Shown: piece after piece, positions 1 through 8,617 of the stretch
Numbering within the stretch: position 1 is the first letter of the stretch
How the letters are laid out: each line of letters starts with the position of its first letter
Source of the DNA: Pedobacter heparinus DSM 2366
GTDB taxonomy: Bacteria > Bacteroidota > Bacteroidia > Sphingobacteriales > Sphingobacteriaceae
NCBI RefSeq assembly: GCF_000023825.1
Contig: NC_013061.1
Coordinates: 4,464,001 to 4,528,000 of the forward strand
Reading direction: 5' to 3'
Length of the DNA stretch: 64,000 bases
The notes under the pieces: generated by a model
The model's input: only the letters and a program-made list of their open reading frames with translations
What the model was told of the DNA's origin: nothing
Database searches by the model: none
Translations under genes and position numbers: made by a program

Positions 1-2838
1 GTAAGATGCCGGAATGGCGGTGTCTATAAAAAAATGGCAATTGCTTTCCGGTTCTGTTAAACGTTTATTGATACCAAGATAACGGTCGGCCAGTACAATT
101 TCCTCATTGGGTTTAAGCGATGCTTTTAAATTTAAAGTATAATTTCCGCTTGCCCAGCCCTTTAGGTACAAACAGACCTCTTTTCGGAGGGTGTCTATTG
201 CGCGCTCATCTATAGACAATTTTGTTCCGTTCCCGGCTATCCCTGCAATGCTCAGGTAACCTTCTCCAATTTTTCCGGCATCTGCATCATTTATCCCATC
301 ATTACCTTTGCTGCTAAAAATCAATGTATAACTGTCGGTCAGTCCGGCTGCATACAGCTGTATTTTTAACCTGCTTGTTGTTTCCTTTGCCCTTCGGGAC
401 TCCCTAAGGGCCATCTGCGCTGCCGGAACAGTAGTACCGGTATATTTTGCGCTTTCCTGAAAACTGAGCGAACCACTGGCATTTCCGCTGTTTACCCGCA
501 CAAAAAAGCCAGTTCCCGAAGGGATGATATAATCCGGGTCGTCTGTAACCTGATAGGCATTGTTTTGTGTATTGAATACCCAGATGAAGGGACTAACATT
601 TTGTTTTTGCAATGCGGCCCAGCGGATTGCCGAAGCATACGGGTTTCCGAGCAGGTTAAAACCATCGCCCTCTCCCCCGCTGTTCCTGTTAAAAAGGTTT
701 ACCGTTAAATCGCCTGTATACAATTTACCGGTATAGGTAATGGTGTAAGGCCCTGGATTAGAAAACGGAGGTGTCTGGATTTGGTGCAGGTAGGCATCGG
801 GAATATTCCTGCTGCCTCTTGAAAACAGATAAAAACCCTTTCCGGATGGGATGCTGACATCCATACTGGGAATGGCCTTGTATTTTTGTGAAAGGCTGCC
901 GGGTAAGGACTGATCGTGGGTATAAATCGTTCCTCCATTATTGGGCGAGGCATCAAAGCCATTTAAAGTGCCGCCAGTACCGGTTACAAAGACACTGGCC
1001 TGAATGGCCGCAAAATTATTTTGCGGCTGCCCGTTTAATTCAGACCGGTATACGGGAGCAGCCAGCAAGCACCAGCCCCTTGCCGTTGAAGGGGCAGCAA
1101 AGTTACCTTTCACAAAATGCTGTACGTGTACATCTCCTGTGAGCTGTGTATTACCGGGATCTGTTACCGGCATCAATGCGGCACCATAATTTAAGGTATC
1201 GGCAAGCAGGCTGAGGTTTCCGTTGGAATTGAGGGTTCCCCTGATCAGCTGCACCTGTCTGCCCACATTTAGCGGGGATTGCAGCAACAGCGTATGGGTA
1301 GCCGAGGCCAGCTCTACTTCGAGCCGCGAAACAGTAACCAGGCCTGTACCTGAAAGCGTTTGCAATGCATGCCCTCCCCTGAAAACAAGACTGCCATGAC
1401 CCTTATTTAAACCAATGCGGCCATGGTTCAGCACATCGTATTTAAAAGTGAGCCTTGCTCCATCCTCCAGTACTACAGCAGCATTTGCTGCAATACTGGC
1501 CGCACAATTCACTTCAAGGCCGCTCTGCAGATGAAGTCTTGCCCCGGGTTCTAAAGTGAGCTGATTAATGATGGTTGCCGCAGGAGCTAAAAGCTTCGTT
1601 TTTTTACCTCCTTTAATGATCACCTGAGCATTTTGTGCAGGTAAGCCCCCCAAACTCCAGTTCCCCTCGTCCGACCAGTCTTCCGTTCCGGCAGCTCCGG
1701 TAAACTCGTTGACCACCGGAACATTTGCCGGATTAATTTCCTCAGCTGCAACGCTGATAAAACTGGCCGGATTAGCCTGGTTCCTGTATTCAGTGCTGAT
1801 CCAGTCGACATTACGCTCTACATTTTGAATCCTCAGTTCATCAATTGTGCCCTTAAAATAGCTGCCATTCTGTTTACTTTTTCCAATACTCAATGCCCCC
1901 GACCGCCCAAGCTTTACCCCATTTGATCCGCCGCCAGCTTTATATGCCCCATTGATGTATATTCTTCTTATCCCTTTAATAAAAATACAGGCAAGATTGT
2001 ACCAGGTATTTACTGCCAATACCTCGGCGGTTGTGGCACTTCTGAAACCTTCAGCATTTTTAGTTTCAAAAACAAGGTTACCCTGGGCATTCACCTTAAT
2101 GACATATCCGCCAGCAGTGGTGTCGCTGGCTAAAATCACCTGCTCAGTGCCCCTGTGATCCATTTTAATCCAGGCGGTAATGCAAACCGTCGTATTGGTA
2201 TCTGCTGCAGCAGCCATCCCATCCGTACTGCCATTCAGCAACAGTCCATTGCCAATATGGGCGGCAGGGAAGTTAGCCGGCCCTGTTCCCGGACTCCCTG
2301 TCATACTCATCTCCGGACCATGATTTGCACTGCGGCTTATGGAAGGTGCAGCATCCAGGTTCAGGTGCCAGACCTGCTGATAGCTGGCCGGCCAGGTGGC
2401 CCTTGCAGAAAGCGTAAACGGGTCGTGGATATAGGTTGAGCCATAATAAAGATAGATTTCGTTATGGCCAGGATTGCTGCCGGTAAATAGCTCCTGAATG
2501 TTTACCCAGCACACCAGTTTCCCATTAACCGCATCATAATGGTCAAGCTGAAAAGCAAGCGGCAGCTGAGGGGCATTGGTTGCCGCAAAGGAGATATCCA
2601 GCCCCCTGCTGTTCTGCAACCTTCCTTCGCAATTGCCGATGTACCTGAGTTCAGCATCCTCAAGGACAATCAGCACAGGAAAGTTTAAAAGACTGGCCGT
2701 ACCGGAAACTTTCGATTGATCAATGGTTATTTTCTTTCTGAAATTATAGCCGGGCATCCAGCTGCGGGCAAGGGCAGGACTTCCTGCCAGCAGTAACAAA
2801 ACCAACAAAATCTGCCTTGTCCAAAAATTTGAATACAT
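1..2838 (-). CDS. Secreted DUF2341/LamG-domain surface protein, C-terminus beyond window
   Basis: An open frame of 946 codons runs leftward from an ATG at 2838 to the window edge with no stop, so the C-terminus is missing. The protein begins with a clear signal peptide (MYSNFWTRQILLVLLLLAGS, cleavage near ALA). Next is a DUF2341-like module (about residues 25-130, with the typical W-x-Y-R-K-x-I-x-I-D start). A LamG/concanavalin-A-like domain follows (about 140-310; motifs such as ITAWIKMD, NTWYNLACIF and IDELRIQNVER). The remainder is a beta-rich passenger resembling T9SS-exported surface proteins. A T9SS sorting domain would be expected at the missing C-terminus, but that is inference. It probably acts on the cell surface in binding or adhesion. 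The upstream region (2839-2975) is very A/T rich and carries its promoter. Confidence 0.8.
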   Translation of the reverse strand, partial: MYSNFWTRQILLVLLLLAGSPALARSWMPGYNFRKKITIDQSKVSGTASLLNFPVLIVLEDAELRYIGNCEGRLQNSRGLDISFAATNAPQLPLAFQLDHYDAVNGKLVCWVNIQELFTGSNPGHNEIYLYYGSTYIHDPFTLSARATWPASYQQVWHLNLDAAPSISRSANHGPEMSMTGSPGTGPANFPAAHIGNGLLLNGSTDGMAAAADTNTTVCITAWIKMDHRGTEQVILASDTTAGGYVIKVNAQGNLVFETKNAEGFRSATTAEVLAVNTWYNLACIFIKGIRRIYINGAYKAGGGSNGVKLGRSGALSIGKSKQNGSYFKGTIDELRIQNVERNVDWISTEYRNQANPASFISVAAEEINPANVPVVNEFTGAAGTEDWSDEGNWSLGGLPAQNAQVIIKGGKKTKLLAPAATIINQLTLEPGARLHLQSGLEVNCAASIAANAAVVLEDGARLTFKYDVLNHGRIGLNKGHGSLVFRGGHALQTLSGTGLVTVSRLEVELASATHTLLLQSPLNVGRQVQLIRGTLNSNGNLSLLADTLNYGAALMPVTDPGNTQLTGDVHVQHFVKGNFAAPSTARGWCLLAAPVYRSELNGQPQNNFAAIQASVFVTGTGGTLNGFDASPNNGGTIYTHDQSLPGSLSQKYKAIPSMDVSIPSGKGFYLFSRGSRNIPDAYLHQIQTPPFSNPGPYTITYTGKLYTGDLTVNLFNRNSGGEGDGFNLLGNPYASAIRWAALQKQNVSPFIWVFNTQNNAYQVTDDPDYIIPSGTGFFVRVNSGNASGSLSFQESAKYTGTTVPAAQMALRESRRAKETTSRLKIQLYAAGLTDSYTLIFSSKGNDGINDADAGKIGEGYLSIAGIAGNGTKLSIDERAIDTLRKEVCLYLKGWASGNYTLNLKASLKPNEEIVLADRYLGINKRLTEPESNCHFFIDTAIPASY

Positions 2839-2975
2839 TTCCAATATTTAATTTATAATCACAATATATTTAATTAGTTAATTAATTACACTGTAATTAT
2901 AGATATTAATATCGTAAATACATAATTTTATATTAAAATAAGAAAACAAGCTTACGAACCGGAGGTTTACCTTGC

Positions 2976-3025
2976 AAAAAAAAGCCCTGTCTGATCAAAT
3001 GATTTATTTGATCAGACAGGGCTTT
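2976..3025 (-). terminator. Rho-independent terminator of the GAF gene
   Basis: A perfect 20-bp inverted repeat (2981-3000 with 3006-3025) has a 5-nt loop. Read leftward, it is followed by eight T residues (complement of A 2976-2983). It lies 26 bp downstream of the stop codon of the GAF-domain gene and fits an intrinsic terminator on the minus strand. Confidence 0.9.
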
Positions 3026-3050
3026 ATATCCCTGAAAATTTCCTGGCGGA

Positions 3051-3521
3051 TCAGGCCATGATCCGGTTGGTCATTCTTCTGTTGATCTCTTTCTTCACCA
3101 TACCGGCAACCCACTCCATTTTCCTTTGTTCCTGGGGCAGGAACTTTCTGTGTTTTTTGTCTACAATACAAACTGTACCTACACGCAGGCCTTCATCTGT
3201 AGTGATGGGCACAGCAGCGTAAAACCCTAAACCAGATTCTCCGGCTATTAGTGCATTGGACATCAGATAAGGATGCTGCTCAAAGTTTTCAAATGCAATC
3301 CCACTCTCATTGATAATGGCCAGCGAACATAAGCTGCTCTCCTGGTCAACAAAATTGATCAGGGCGATTGGCGTATTCAACATTTTTGCGGTAAATGCTG
3401 CAAGCTGATCAAAAACAGGTTCAGACTTGGTATATAAGATTTTATAGTTTTTCAGGTTTTCTAACCGCGACCGTTCATCAGAGGCGATGCTTTTTCTTAG
3501 TTTTTTTTCCAATTGTCTCAT
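3051..3521 (-). CDS. Small single-domain GAF protein
   Basis: A 156-residue cytoplasmic protein with no signal peptide or membrane segment. A short charged N-terminal helix (residues 1-25) is followed by one GAF domain (about 30-150). The pattern FTAKMLNTPIALINFVDQ, then GLGFYAAVPITT and LRVGTVCIVDKK, is typical of the GAF domains fused to Bacteroidota histidine kinases and diguanylate-cyclase-type proteins. No output domain is present, so it may bind a small ligand or act as a partner for another signalling protein. It ends before a strong terminator and is monocistronic. The ligand cannot be read from the sequence. Confidence 0.8.
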   Translation of the reverse strand: MRQLEKKLRKSIASDERSRLENLKNYKILYTKSEPVFDQLAAFTAKMLNTPIALINFVDQESSLCSLAIINESGIAFENFEQHPYLMSNALIAGESGLGFYAAVPITTDEGLRVGTVCIVDKKHRKFLPQEQRKMEWVAGMVKKEINRRMTNRIMA

Positions 3522-3849
3522 ATCTAGGTATATCCTGATCAGGCAATTACCATACCCTATTTTTTAAAACCTCAAAAAAATGGTGTTCCAGAAATCAGCC
3601 AAAAACAGAACCAGCTTAACCGGGTTAAATAACCCGTTTTTTAAATTAATTGGGAATTATTATTTAATATGCAGTTTGTAAACAACACCAGAAAAACAAA
3701 TTACTGACCTGGTTACAGGGGTAAATATTTACTCATAATGTTGAATTAAATAACCCTTAAATTCTGTTTATTTTTAGCATTTTATTTTAAATATTCATTA
3801 TACACAAAATTTATCTTATTATTGGATACCCAAAGGCTATTTGATCAGA
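3522..3849. other. Divergent intergenic region, GAF gene / PorP-like gene
   Basis: About 330 bp of A/T-rich sequence separates two divergent genes and must hold both promoters. I see no full match to the Bacteroidota consensus TTTG-N19-TAnnTTTG. The nearest candidates (TTG at 3741, TATTTTTA at 3769) are spaced too far apart to call. No small gene or RNA structure is evident. Confidence 0.5.
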
Positions 3850-4860
3850 ATGAAATCATTTTTTTACCTCTCTGTAATTCTGCTGTTCAGTCTGATTTGC
3901 TATGGGCAGGAGCAGCCCAGGTCTACACAATACATCTTTAACAATTACTTAATTAATCCGGCCATATCGGGGATAGACAATTATACCGATTTAAAACTGG
4001 GTTACAGAAACCAGTGGAAAGGGCTGGAGGGGGCACCCGTTACCCAATACATTTCTGTACATGCCCCAATAGGGCAGGACTTTGTAAGAAGCTCTGTGAA
4101 TTCCTTTTCGGGTGCGGGGTACAACCCTTTAAGCCGCAGTTATGTAAATAACTACACTTCTGCCGAACCTCATCATGGTATAGGTTTTTATGCGCTGACA
4201 GACAAAGCGGCCCGGATAAGACAGACCAATATCAATGCGACCTATGCCTACCATCTGGGCCTCAGCTATGATGTTAATTTATCGGTTGGCATCTCTGCAG
4301 GCATCTCTTCTACCAGCGTAGATGTGGCCAATGTAACGGTCGAGCATACAGCCGACCCTTTGTTATCCGCCGATTACAACAACAAAATAAGACCTGATAT
4401 AGGTGGCGGGCTCTGGCTGTACAGTCCGCGTTTTTTTGCTGGTGCATCTGCCAAGCAGGTACTGGGCTATCGTTCTAAAACCGCAAACAGGCAAAGCAAT
4501 TTACCGGCTTACCAGACCACTGTATTTTATGGCACTGCCGGTTATAAATTTTTTGTAGATGAAGATATTGCTTTCATCCCTTCTACTTTACTGACCTATT
4601 GGCTGAGTGCCCCTACCACCATTGATGCCAATCTTAAAATTGCCTATCAGGATAAATTCTGGATTGGCGGGAGTTTAAGGAATAACGATTCCTTTTCTGC
4701 GCTGGCTGGTTTTAACGTAGCTTCTCTAATCAATATCAGCTATTCTTATGATGTAACCACTTCTGCATTAAGGTCTGTGAACAATGGCACACATGAAATT
4801 GTATTGGGTATCCTGCTCAATAACCGCTACGACGTAAAGTGTTCTACCCGTCAGTTTTAA
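3850..4860 (+). CDS. PorP/SprF-family T9SS outer-membrane protein
   Basis: A 336-residue protein. I chose the ATG at 3850 because it starts a canonical signal peptide (MKSFFYLSVILLFSLICYGQ); an in-frame TTG three codons upstream is a poorer start. After cleavage it shows the family hallmark: QPRSTQYIFNNYLINPAISG, then a LGYRNQW motif, then alternating beta strands of an outer-membrane barrel. PorP/SprF proteins act with T9SS and are needed to export or display partner type B sorting-domain cargo, often encoded next to them. Here it converges on such a cargo gene (4880-8461) with only 19 bp between stop codons. A second family member lies at 10661-11656. Confidence 0.88.
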   Translation: MKSFFYLSVILLFSLICYGQEQPRSTQYIFNNYLINPAISGIDNYTDLKLGYRNQWKGLEGAPVTQYISVHAPIGQDFVRSSVNSFSGAGYNPLSRSYVNNYTSAEPHHGIGFYALTDKAARIRQTNINATYAYHLGLSYDVNLSVGISAGISSTSVDVANVTVEHTADPLLSADYNNKIRPDIGGGLWLYSPRFFAGASAKQVLGYRSKTANRQSNLPAYQTTVFYGTAGYKFFVDEDIAFIPSTLLTYWLSAPTTIDANLKIAYQDKFWIGGSLRNNDSFSALAGFNVASLINISYSYDVTTSALRSVNNGTHEIVLGILLNNRYDVKCSTRQF

Positions 4861-4879
4861 CCAGATTCTTTTTTAAATA

Positions 4880-7800
4880 CTATCTTAAAAGTGTAATGCT
4901 GCCCCCTATTGGTCTGCAGTCGGCCCTCAGGTCTATTTTATAATAATATGCTCCGGCGGGCAGGTCTTTACCCCTGAAACGACCATCGAAAGGCTTGTTA
5001 TAAGGCCCAACCGATTCATATACCAGCTGACCACTTCGGGTATAGATCTTGATATTGATATCGGCATGGTCCGGTAACCCGGTGATCATCCAGTAATCGT
5101 TCATGCCATCGCCATTAGGGGTCATGGTGTTTTTGATCTCCAGGTTGTCATTAGTTACCTCTATATGCACAGGTGTAAAATCGCTGTAACAGCTTCCCAG
5201 TTTTCTGCGGATCACATAATCACCGGTCTTGCTTACCTTAAAAATAAACTTTCCATTGGTGCTTTCCATTAAAGGCATGGTATTGTTCCCGGCAAGGTAC
5301 ATCTGGTAAGTACCTTCTTCTGGGGCCAGTACAGGCAGCATGATCTCGGTAGCGTAACATACCCGCATACTGTTGACCACAGGTGTAGCCAAAGGAATTA
5401 CCGGGGCAGCGATGCTAAAGGTCTTGCTCTTGTCGAAACCACAGGTGGTCTGGTCATAAACTTCAAGATAATAATCGCCCGCAGCGATATTGGTCAGGTC
5501 TCGATTGGTACCCACCGTATTACCGGACAGGTCTTTCCAGATGTATTTATATACAGCATCATTGCCAGTACCGCTTAAAGGCAGCCCCCCTTCAATTTTA
5601 ACTCCTGTAACAGATCCACGTCCCAATGCACACTGGTCATCCACAACTACACCTATGGTTTTATCAACAATCAGCAAAGGTATTCTTGCTATTACATAAG
5701 GCCCCAAAGGATCTGAGGTACAGCCATTCGGATCTGTTATTTTCAGTTCATAACTTCCTTCCGGCAGATTTTCGATCAGCTCGGCTGTTCCCGGATAGGT
5801 TTGTCCCGCTGCATTCTCCCAATGGTATTTTCCGGCCAGGGGCTTTACATTATTGGGGTATACCAAACGGATAGATCCATTGTTGGTACCACAGGAAGCA
5901 TCAGACTTAGCCGATACCTGGGCCGTGTACTGCAGGATGGGTGTAGCGGTAATGGTAAAGTTTCTTGCCAATGCGGTACACAGGGTAACCGAATTACTTG
6001 CATTGAGTGTATAATTGCCCGGAGGAAGTGCTGTAATGTTAAAAGGGACACCAGGCTGGCAGGTACCGGTCTTTTCAAATGTACTGCCTATGGCGGTCAG
6101 CTTATAATTATCGCCCTGAACAATGGTAATGCCGTTTATGGCGCCGTTGTTATTGTTACAGGTTGTGCTGACTGGTGTACCATTGTTGATGATGACCGAA
6201 TTGGTAATGGTGACGGTAATGTAAGGAGCGCTGATCCTGACTGCCGGACAAGGGCCCTGATCTTTTACCTCCAGCATGTATACACCTCCGGGTACACCGG
6301 TCAAGTCCAGGTTCTGGCCAACCTCTGCCCCCTGTACCCAGGCACCGTTTACCGGATCGCGGGTCATCTCAAACCATTTATAGGTTGCCGTACCAATAAT
6401 ATCCGTTACCGCAATATTTTTAATAGAGCCATTTGCCTCTCCGCAGGTGGCCTGCCCCACCACTCTGGGTACAATATTGATAATTGGCGAAGGGAGCCTG
6501 GTGATGACCCTTACCGCGGATTCCAGAAAACACCCCGCCTGATCTGTTACTTTTAATTTATAGGAACCCTCGGGCATGCTTACATTTTTACCTGTGGCCG
6601 CTATTTGCCCGGTAATGGCATTGATCCACTGGTAACTGAGGGTCCCCTCGCCCCTGTCCACATTGGCCGAAAAGGGGAAAGTTAATTGGCCGCAGCCCGG
6701 GCTTGGCCAGTTTACCACAAGATTGGTCAGTTTCTGGTCTTTGATCAGAAACTGTTTGGCAACGGCTTTACATCCATCATCCACAACCACTTCATAATTT
6801 CCAACAGGCAGGTTGCTTATTTCCTGTATTGTTCCCTGAGGGATCAAAACTGTCCGTGTCCCATTCTCTTCTATCCTGTTCCAGGTAAAAAGAAAGCCTT
6901 CCCTGGGCTCAGGGATTTTTATGGCCCCATCTCCGTTACAGGTAACCATAGTAACAATGGCATCATTTTCCAGCAGGGCCGCAGTTGAAAACTGCGAGGT
7001 GGTTCCATTCAATATGGGCGTTGCCGTAGCCGTAACATTTCCGGTTAAAGGGCCATCATATTTCCAGCGGCCATTGGCATCGGCCTGAACCGTTACTATA
7101 TATTCCTTTCCTTCACAGATCCCATTACAGTTCTGTGTATAAAAAAGCTCTACTTCAGCATTTGGCGTTGCTTTGCCTTCCAGGTGATTGGGTCTTTTGA
7201 TGAGTACCTGTACGAAGGCCTGCGTATAATTTAAGGCGGGGCCTATACCAAATACTTTGTTGCAAAAAAAGCTGTTCCGCATGATCTTAACTGCCCTTGA
7301 AGAAAGCAGTTCTACCCCATAATTGTTATTGGCAATGCTATTTCCCAGGTCAGATGTAACTGTACCTCCTATCATCCCTGTTGCGATACCTTCAATTCTA
7401 ACCCCTACCCCGTTGCCCAATTGCTCTGTTCTTGTTTTTCCGGTACCGATCAGGTTACTTGTCAGCACAAAATCTGAATTTGTGATGGATACACCTGTAG
7501 TGCGGTTACCTGAAATGATGTTTTTGCGCAGGTAAAGATCTGTGTTTGAGGAATTCACTTTTACACCATGAATTTCCAGTGAAGAAGATAAGAGGAACAA
7601 TTGCAGGTCATGAAAGTCATTTGTTCCACTGGCATCTACGCCAATCTTATTGTTTACAATCACAACACTGGTTCGGGTAGCAGAAGGGTTTGAGCGGTTG
7701 ATGTTGATATTGGTTTGATTGGCCGCAATTACATTGCCTTCCTTATCGTCATCCCCTCCTATGGTCATTGAGGTTTCATACAGATTGGCTGAAACACCGG

Positions 7801-8461
7801 CAATATTCGGGATGGCTGTAATCCCGTCATATAATACACCGATCAAGTTAGACTGGATACTGATATTGGCCAAAGTTGCTGCAGTGTAAAAACCGGAGTT
7901 ACTCACCATGATCCCGTTGATGGTGCCCCCTATCACATTTCCCTTACCAGGTGCACCGATTTTTATATTGCTGGCCCTGTAATCGATCACTATTCCTGAG
8001 CCCTGATTGGTATTTACATTCTGCAGACTGCTGAACCTTGCAAAATTACGAAGGAACAGGCCATAAATTTCTACATTCACAACCTGTGTATATACGCTGT
8101 TAAACGTTCCGATGGTTAAACCATGAAAAGTAGAATTGGCAAATTCAGGTTCCAGGATAATTTTAGCCCCTGAAACCCCGAGTGCTGTCCAGCCGGGCTG
8201 GGAACTTCCGTCAATGGTCACATTTGACGGTATAGCTGGCAAGGCAGTGCGCAACCTGATGGTCCTGTTTGCTTCGTCCATAGCACCTGGCAGATTGAAA
8301 TTAATGGTATAGCCGGTGGTATTGGGTGGCACTGAGGTCAAGGCCTCTCTTAATGTGCCCGGGCCACTATCTTCTTTACTCGTAACCGTATAAGTCTGGG
8401 CAAAGCCGACAACAGAACTTAAGAGCAGAAATACCAGCGTGGCATACTTGGCGTAGCGCAT
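4880..8461 (-). CDS. T9SS type B cargo: beta-helix plus SprB-like repeat surface protein
   Basis: A 1193-residue secreted protein. The signal peptide (MRYAKYATLVFLLLSSVVGF) is followed by YTVTSKEDSGPGTLREAL, the usual opening of right-handed parallel beta-helix proteins. Helix rungs with repeated N-x-I-x-x-N patterns extend to about residue 400. Residues 500-1080 hold several SprB-like/PKD-like repeats, each ending in a form of LPxGxYxLxVxDxxGC. The last ~90 residues are a gliding-motility-associated type B sorting domain: MTPNGDGMNDYW, IKIYTRSGQLVYES, LPAGAYYYKI, ending SITLLR. It is likely exported by T9SS and held on the surface as an adhesin or gliding-type filament. It follows the PorE-like gene with a 156-bp gap containing a hairpin, so it may be a separate transcript. 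Confidence 0.87.
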   Translation of the reverse strand: MRYAKYATLVFLLLSSVVGFAQTYTVTSKEDSGPGTLREALTSVPPNTTGYTINFNLPGAMDEANRTIRLRTALPAIPSNVTIDGSSQPGWTALGVSGAKIILEPEFANSTFHGLTIGTFNSVYTQVVNVEIYGLFLRNFARFSSLQNVNTNQGSGIVIDYRASNIKIGAPGKGNVIGGTINGIMVSNSGFYTAATLANISIQSNLIGVLYDGITAIPNIAGVSANLYETSMTIGGDDDKEGNVIAANQTNININRSNPSATRTSVVIVNNKIGVDASGTNDFHDLQLFLLSSSLEIHGVKVNSSNTDLYLRKNIISGNRTTGVSITNSDFVLTSNLIGTGKTRTEQLGNGVGVRIEGIATGMIGGTVTSDLGNSIANNNYGVELLSSRAVKIMRNSFFCNKVFGIGPALNYTQAFVQVLIKRPNHLEGKATPNAEVELFYTQNCNGICEGKEYIVTVQADANGRWKYDGPLTGNVTATATPILNGTTSQFSTAALLENDAIVTMVTCNGDGAIKIPEPREGFLFTWNRIEENGTRTVLIPQGTIQEISNLPVGNYEVVVDDGCKAVAKQFLIKDQKLTNLVVNWPSPGCGQLTFPFSANVDRGEGTLSYQWINAITGQIAATGKNVSMPEGSYKLKVTDQAGCFLESAVRVITRLPSPIINIVPRVVGQATCGEANGSIKNIAVTDIIGTATYKWFEMTRDPVNGAWVQGAEVGQNLDLTGVPGGVYMLEVKDQGPCPAVRISAPYITVTITNSVIINNGTPVSTTCNNNNGAINGITIVQGDNYKLTAIGSTFEKTGTCQPGVPFNITALPPGNYTLNASNSVTLCTALARNFTITATPILQYTAQVSAKSDASCGTNNGSIRLVYPNNVKPLAGKYHWENAAGQTYPGTAELIENLPEGSYELKITDPNGCTSDPLGPYVIARIPLLIVDKTIGVVVDDQCALGRGSVTGVKIEGGLPLSGTGNDAVYKYIWKDLSGNTVGTNRDLTNIAAGDYYLEVYDQTTCGFDKSKTFSIAAPVIPLATPVVNSMRVCYATEIMLPVLAPEEGTYQMYLAGNNTMPLMESTNGKFIFKVSKTGDYVIRRKLGSCYSDFTPVHIEVTNDNLEIKNTMTPNGDGMNDYWMITGLPDHADINIKIYTRSGQLVYESVGPYNKPFDGRFRGKDLPAGAYYYKIDLRADCRPIGGSITLLR

Positions 8462-8547
8462 AATTTAAAATGAAAAGCCAATTTACAATTTAATGTAATT
8501 ATAGCATAAATATTTTAATAAATGAGAGGCAGTCTGCTACAAAGCAG

Positions 8548-8598
8548 AAACCCTGTATAAACATCCAGGAAAAAAAATTGGACATCTATGCAGGGTTT
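8548..8598 (-). terminator. Long imperfect hairpin behind the PorE-like gene
   Basis: AAACCCTG (8548-8555) and CAGGGTTT (8591-8598) are the ends of a 19-bp imperfect inverted repeat. Read on the minus strand it has three G-U wobbles and one mismatch. It sits 19 bp past the stop codon of the OmpA-family gene. The run of eight T is in the loop, not after the stem, so classic termination is uncertain. A processing or stabilising hairpin is an alternative. Confidence 0.5.
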
Positions 8599-8617
8599 AC
8601 AACGAGAATGAGTATTG

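Noticed and set aside
2976..3025. Perfect 20-bp inverted repeat as an insertion-sequence end or recombination site
   Set aside because: The adjoining T run and its position right behind a stop codon fit a terminator; no transposase is nearby.
5801..6556. 251-codon open frame on the plus strand
   Set aside because: It lies entirely antisense to the second cargo gene, which has clear domains; the translation has no recognisable features. Similar antisense frames inside the giant adhesin gene were also discarded.
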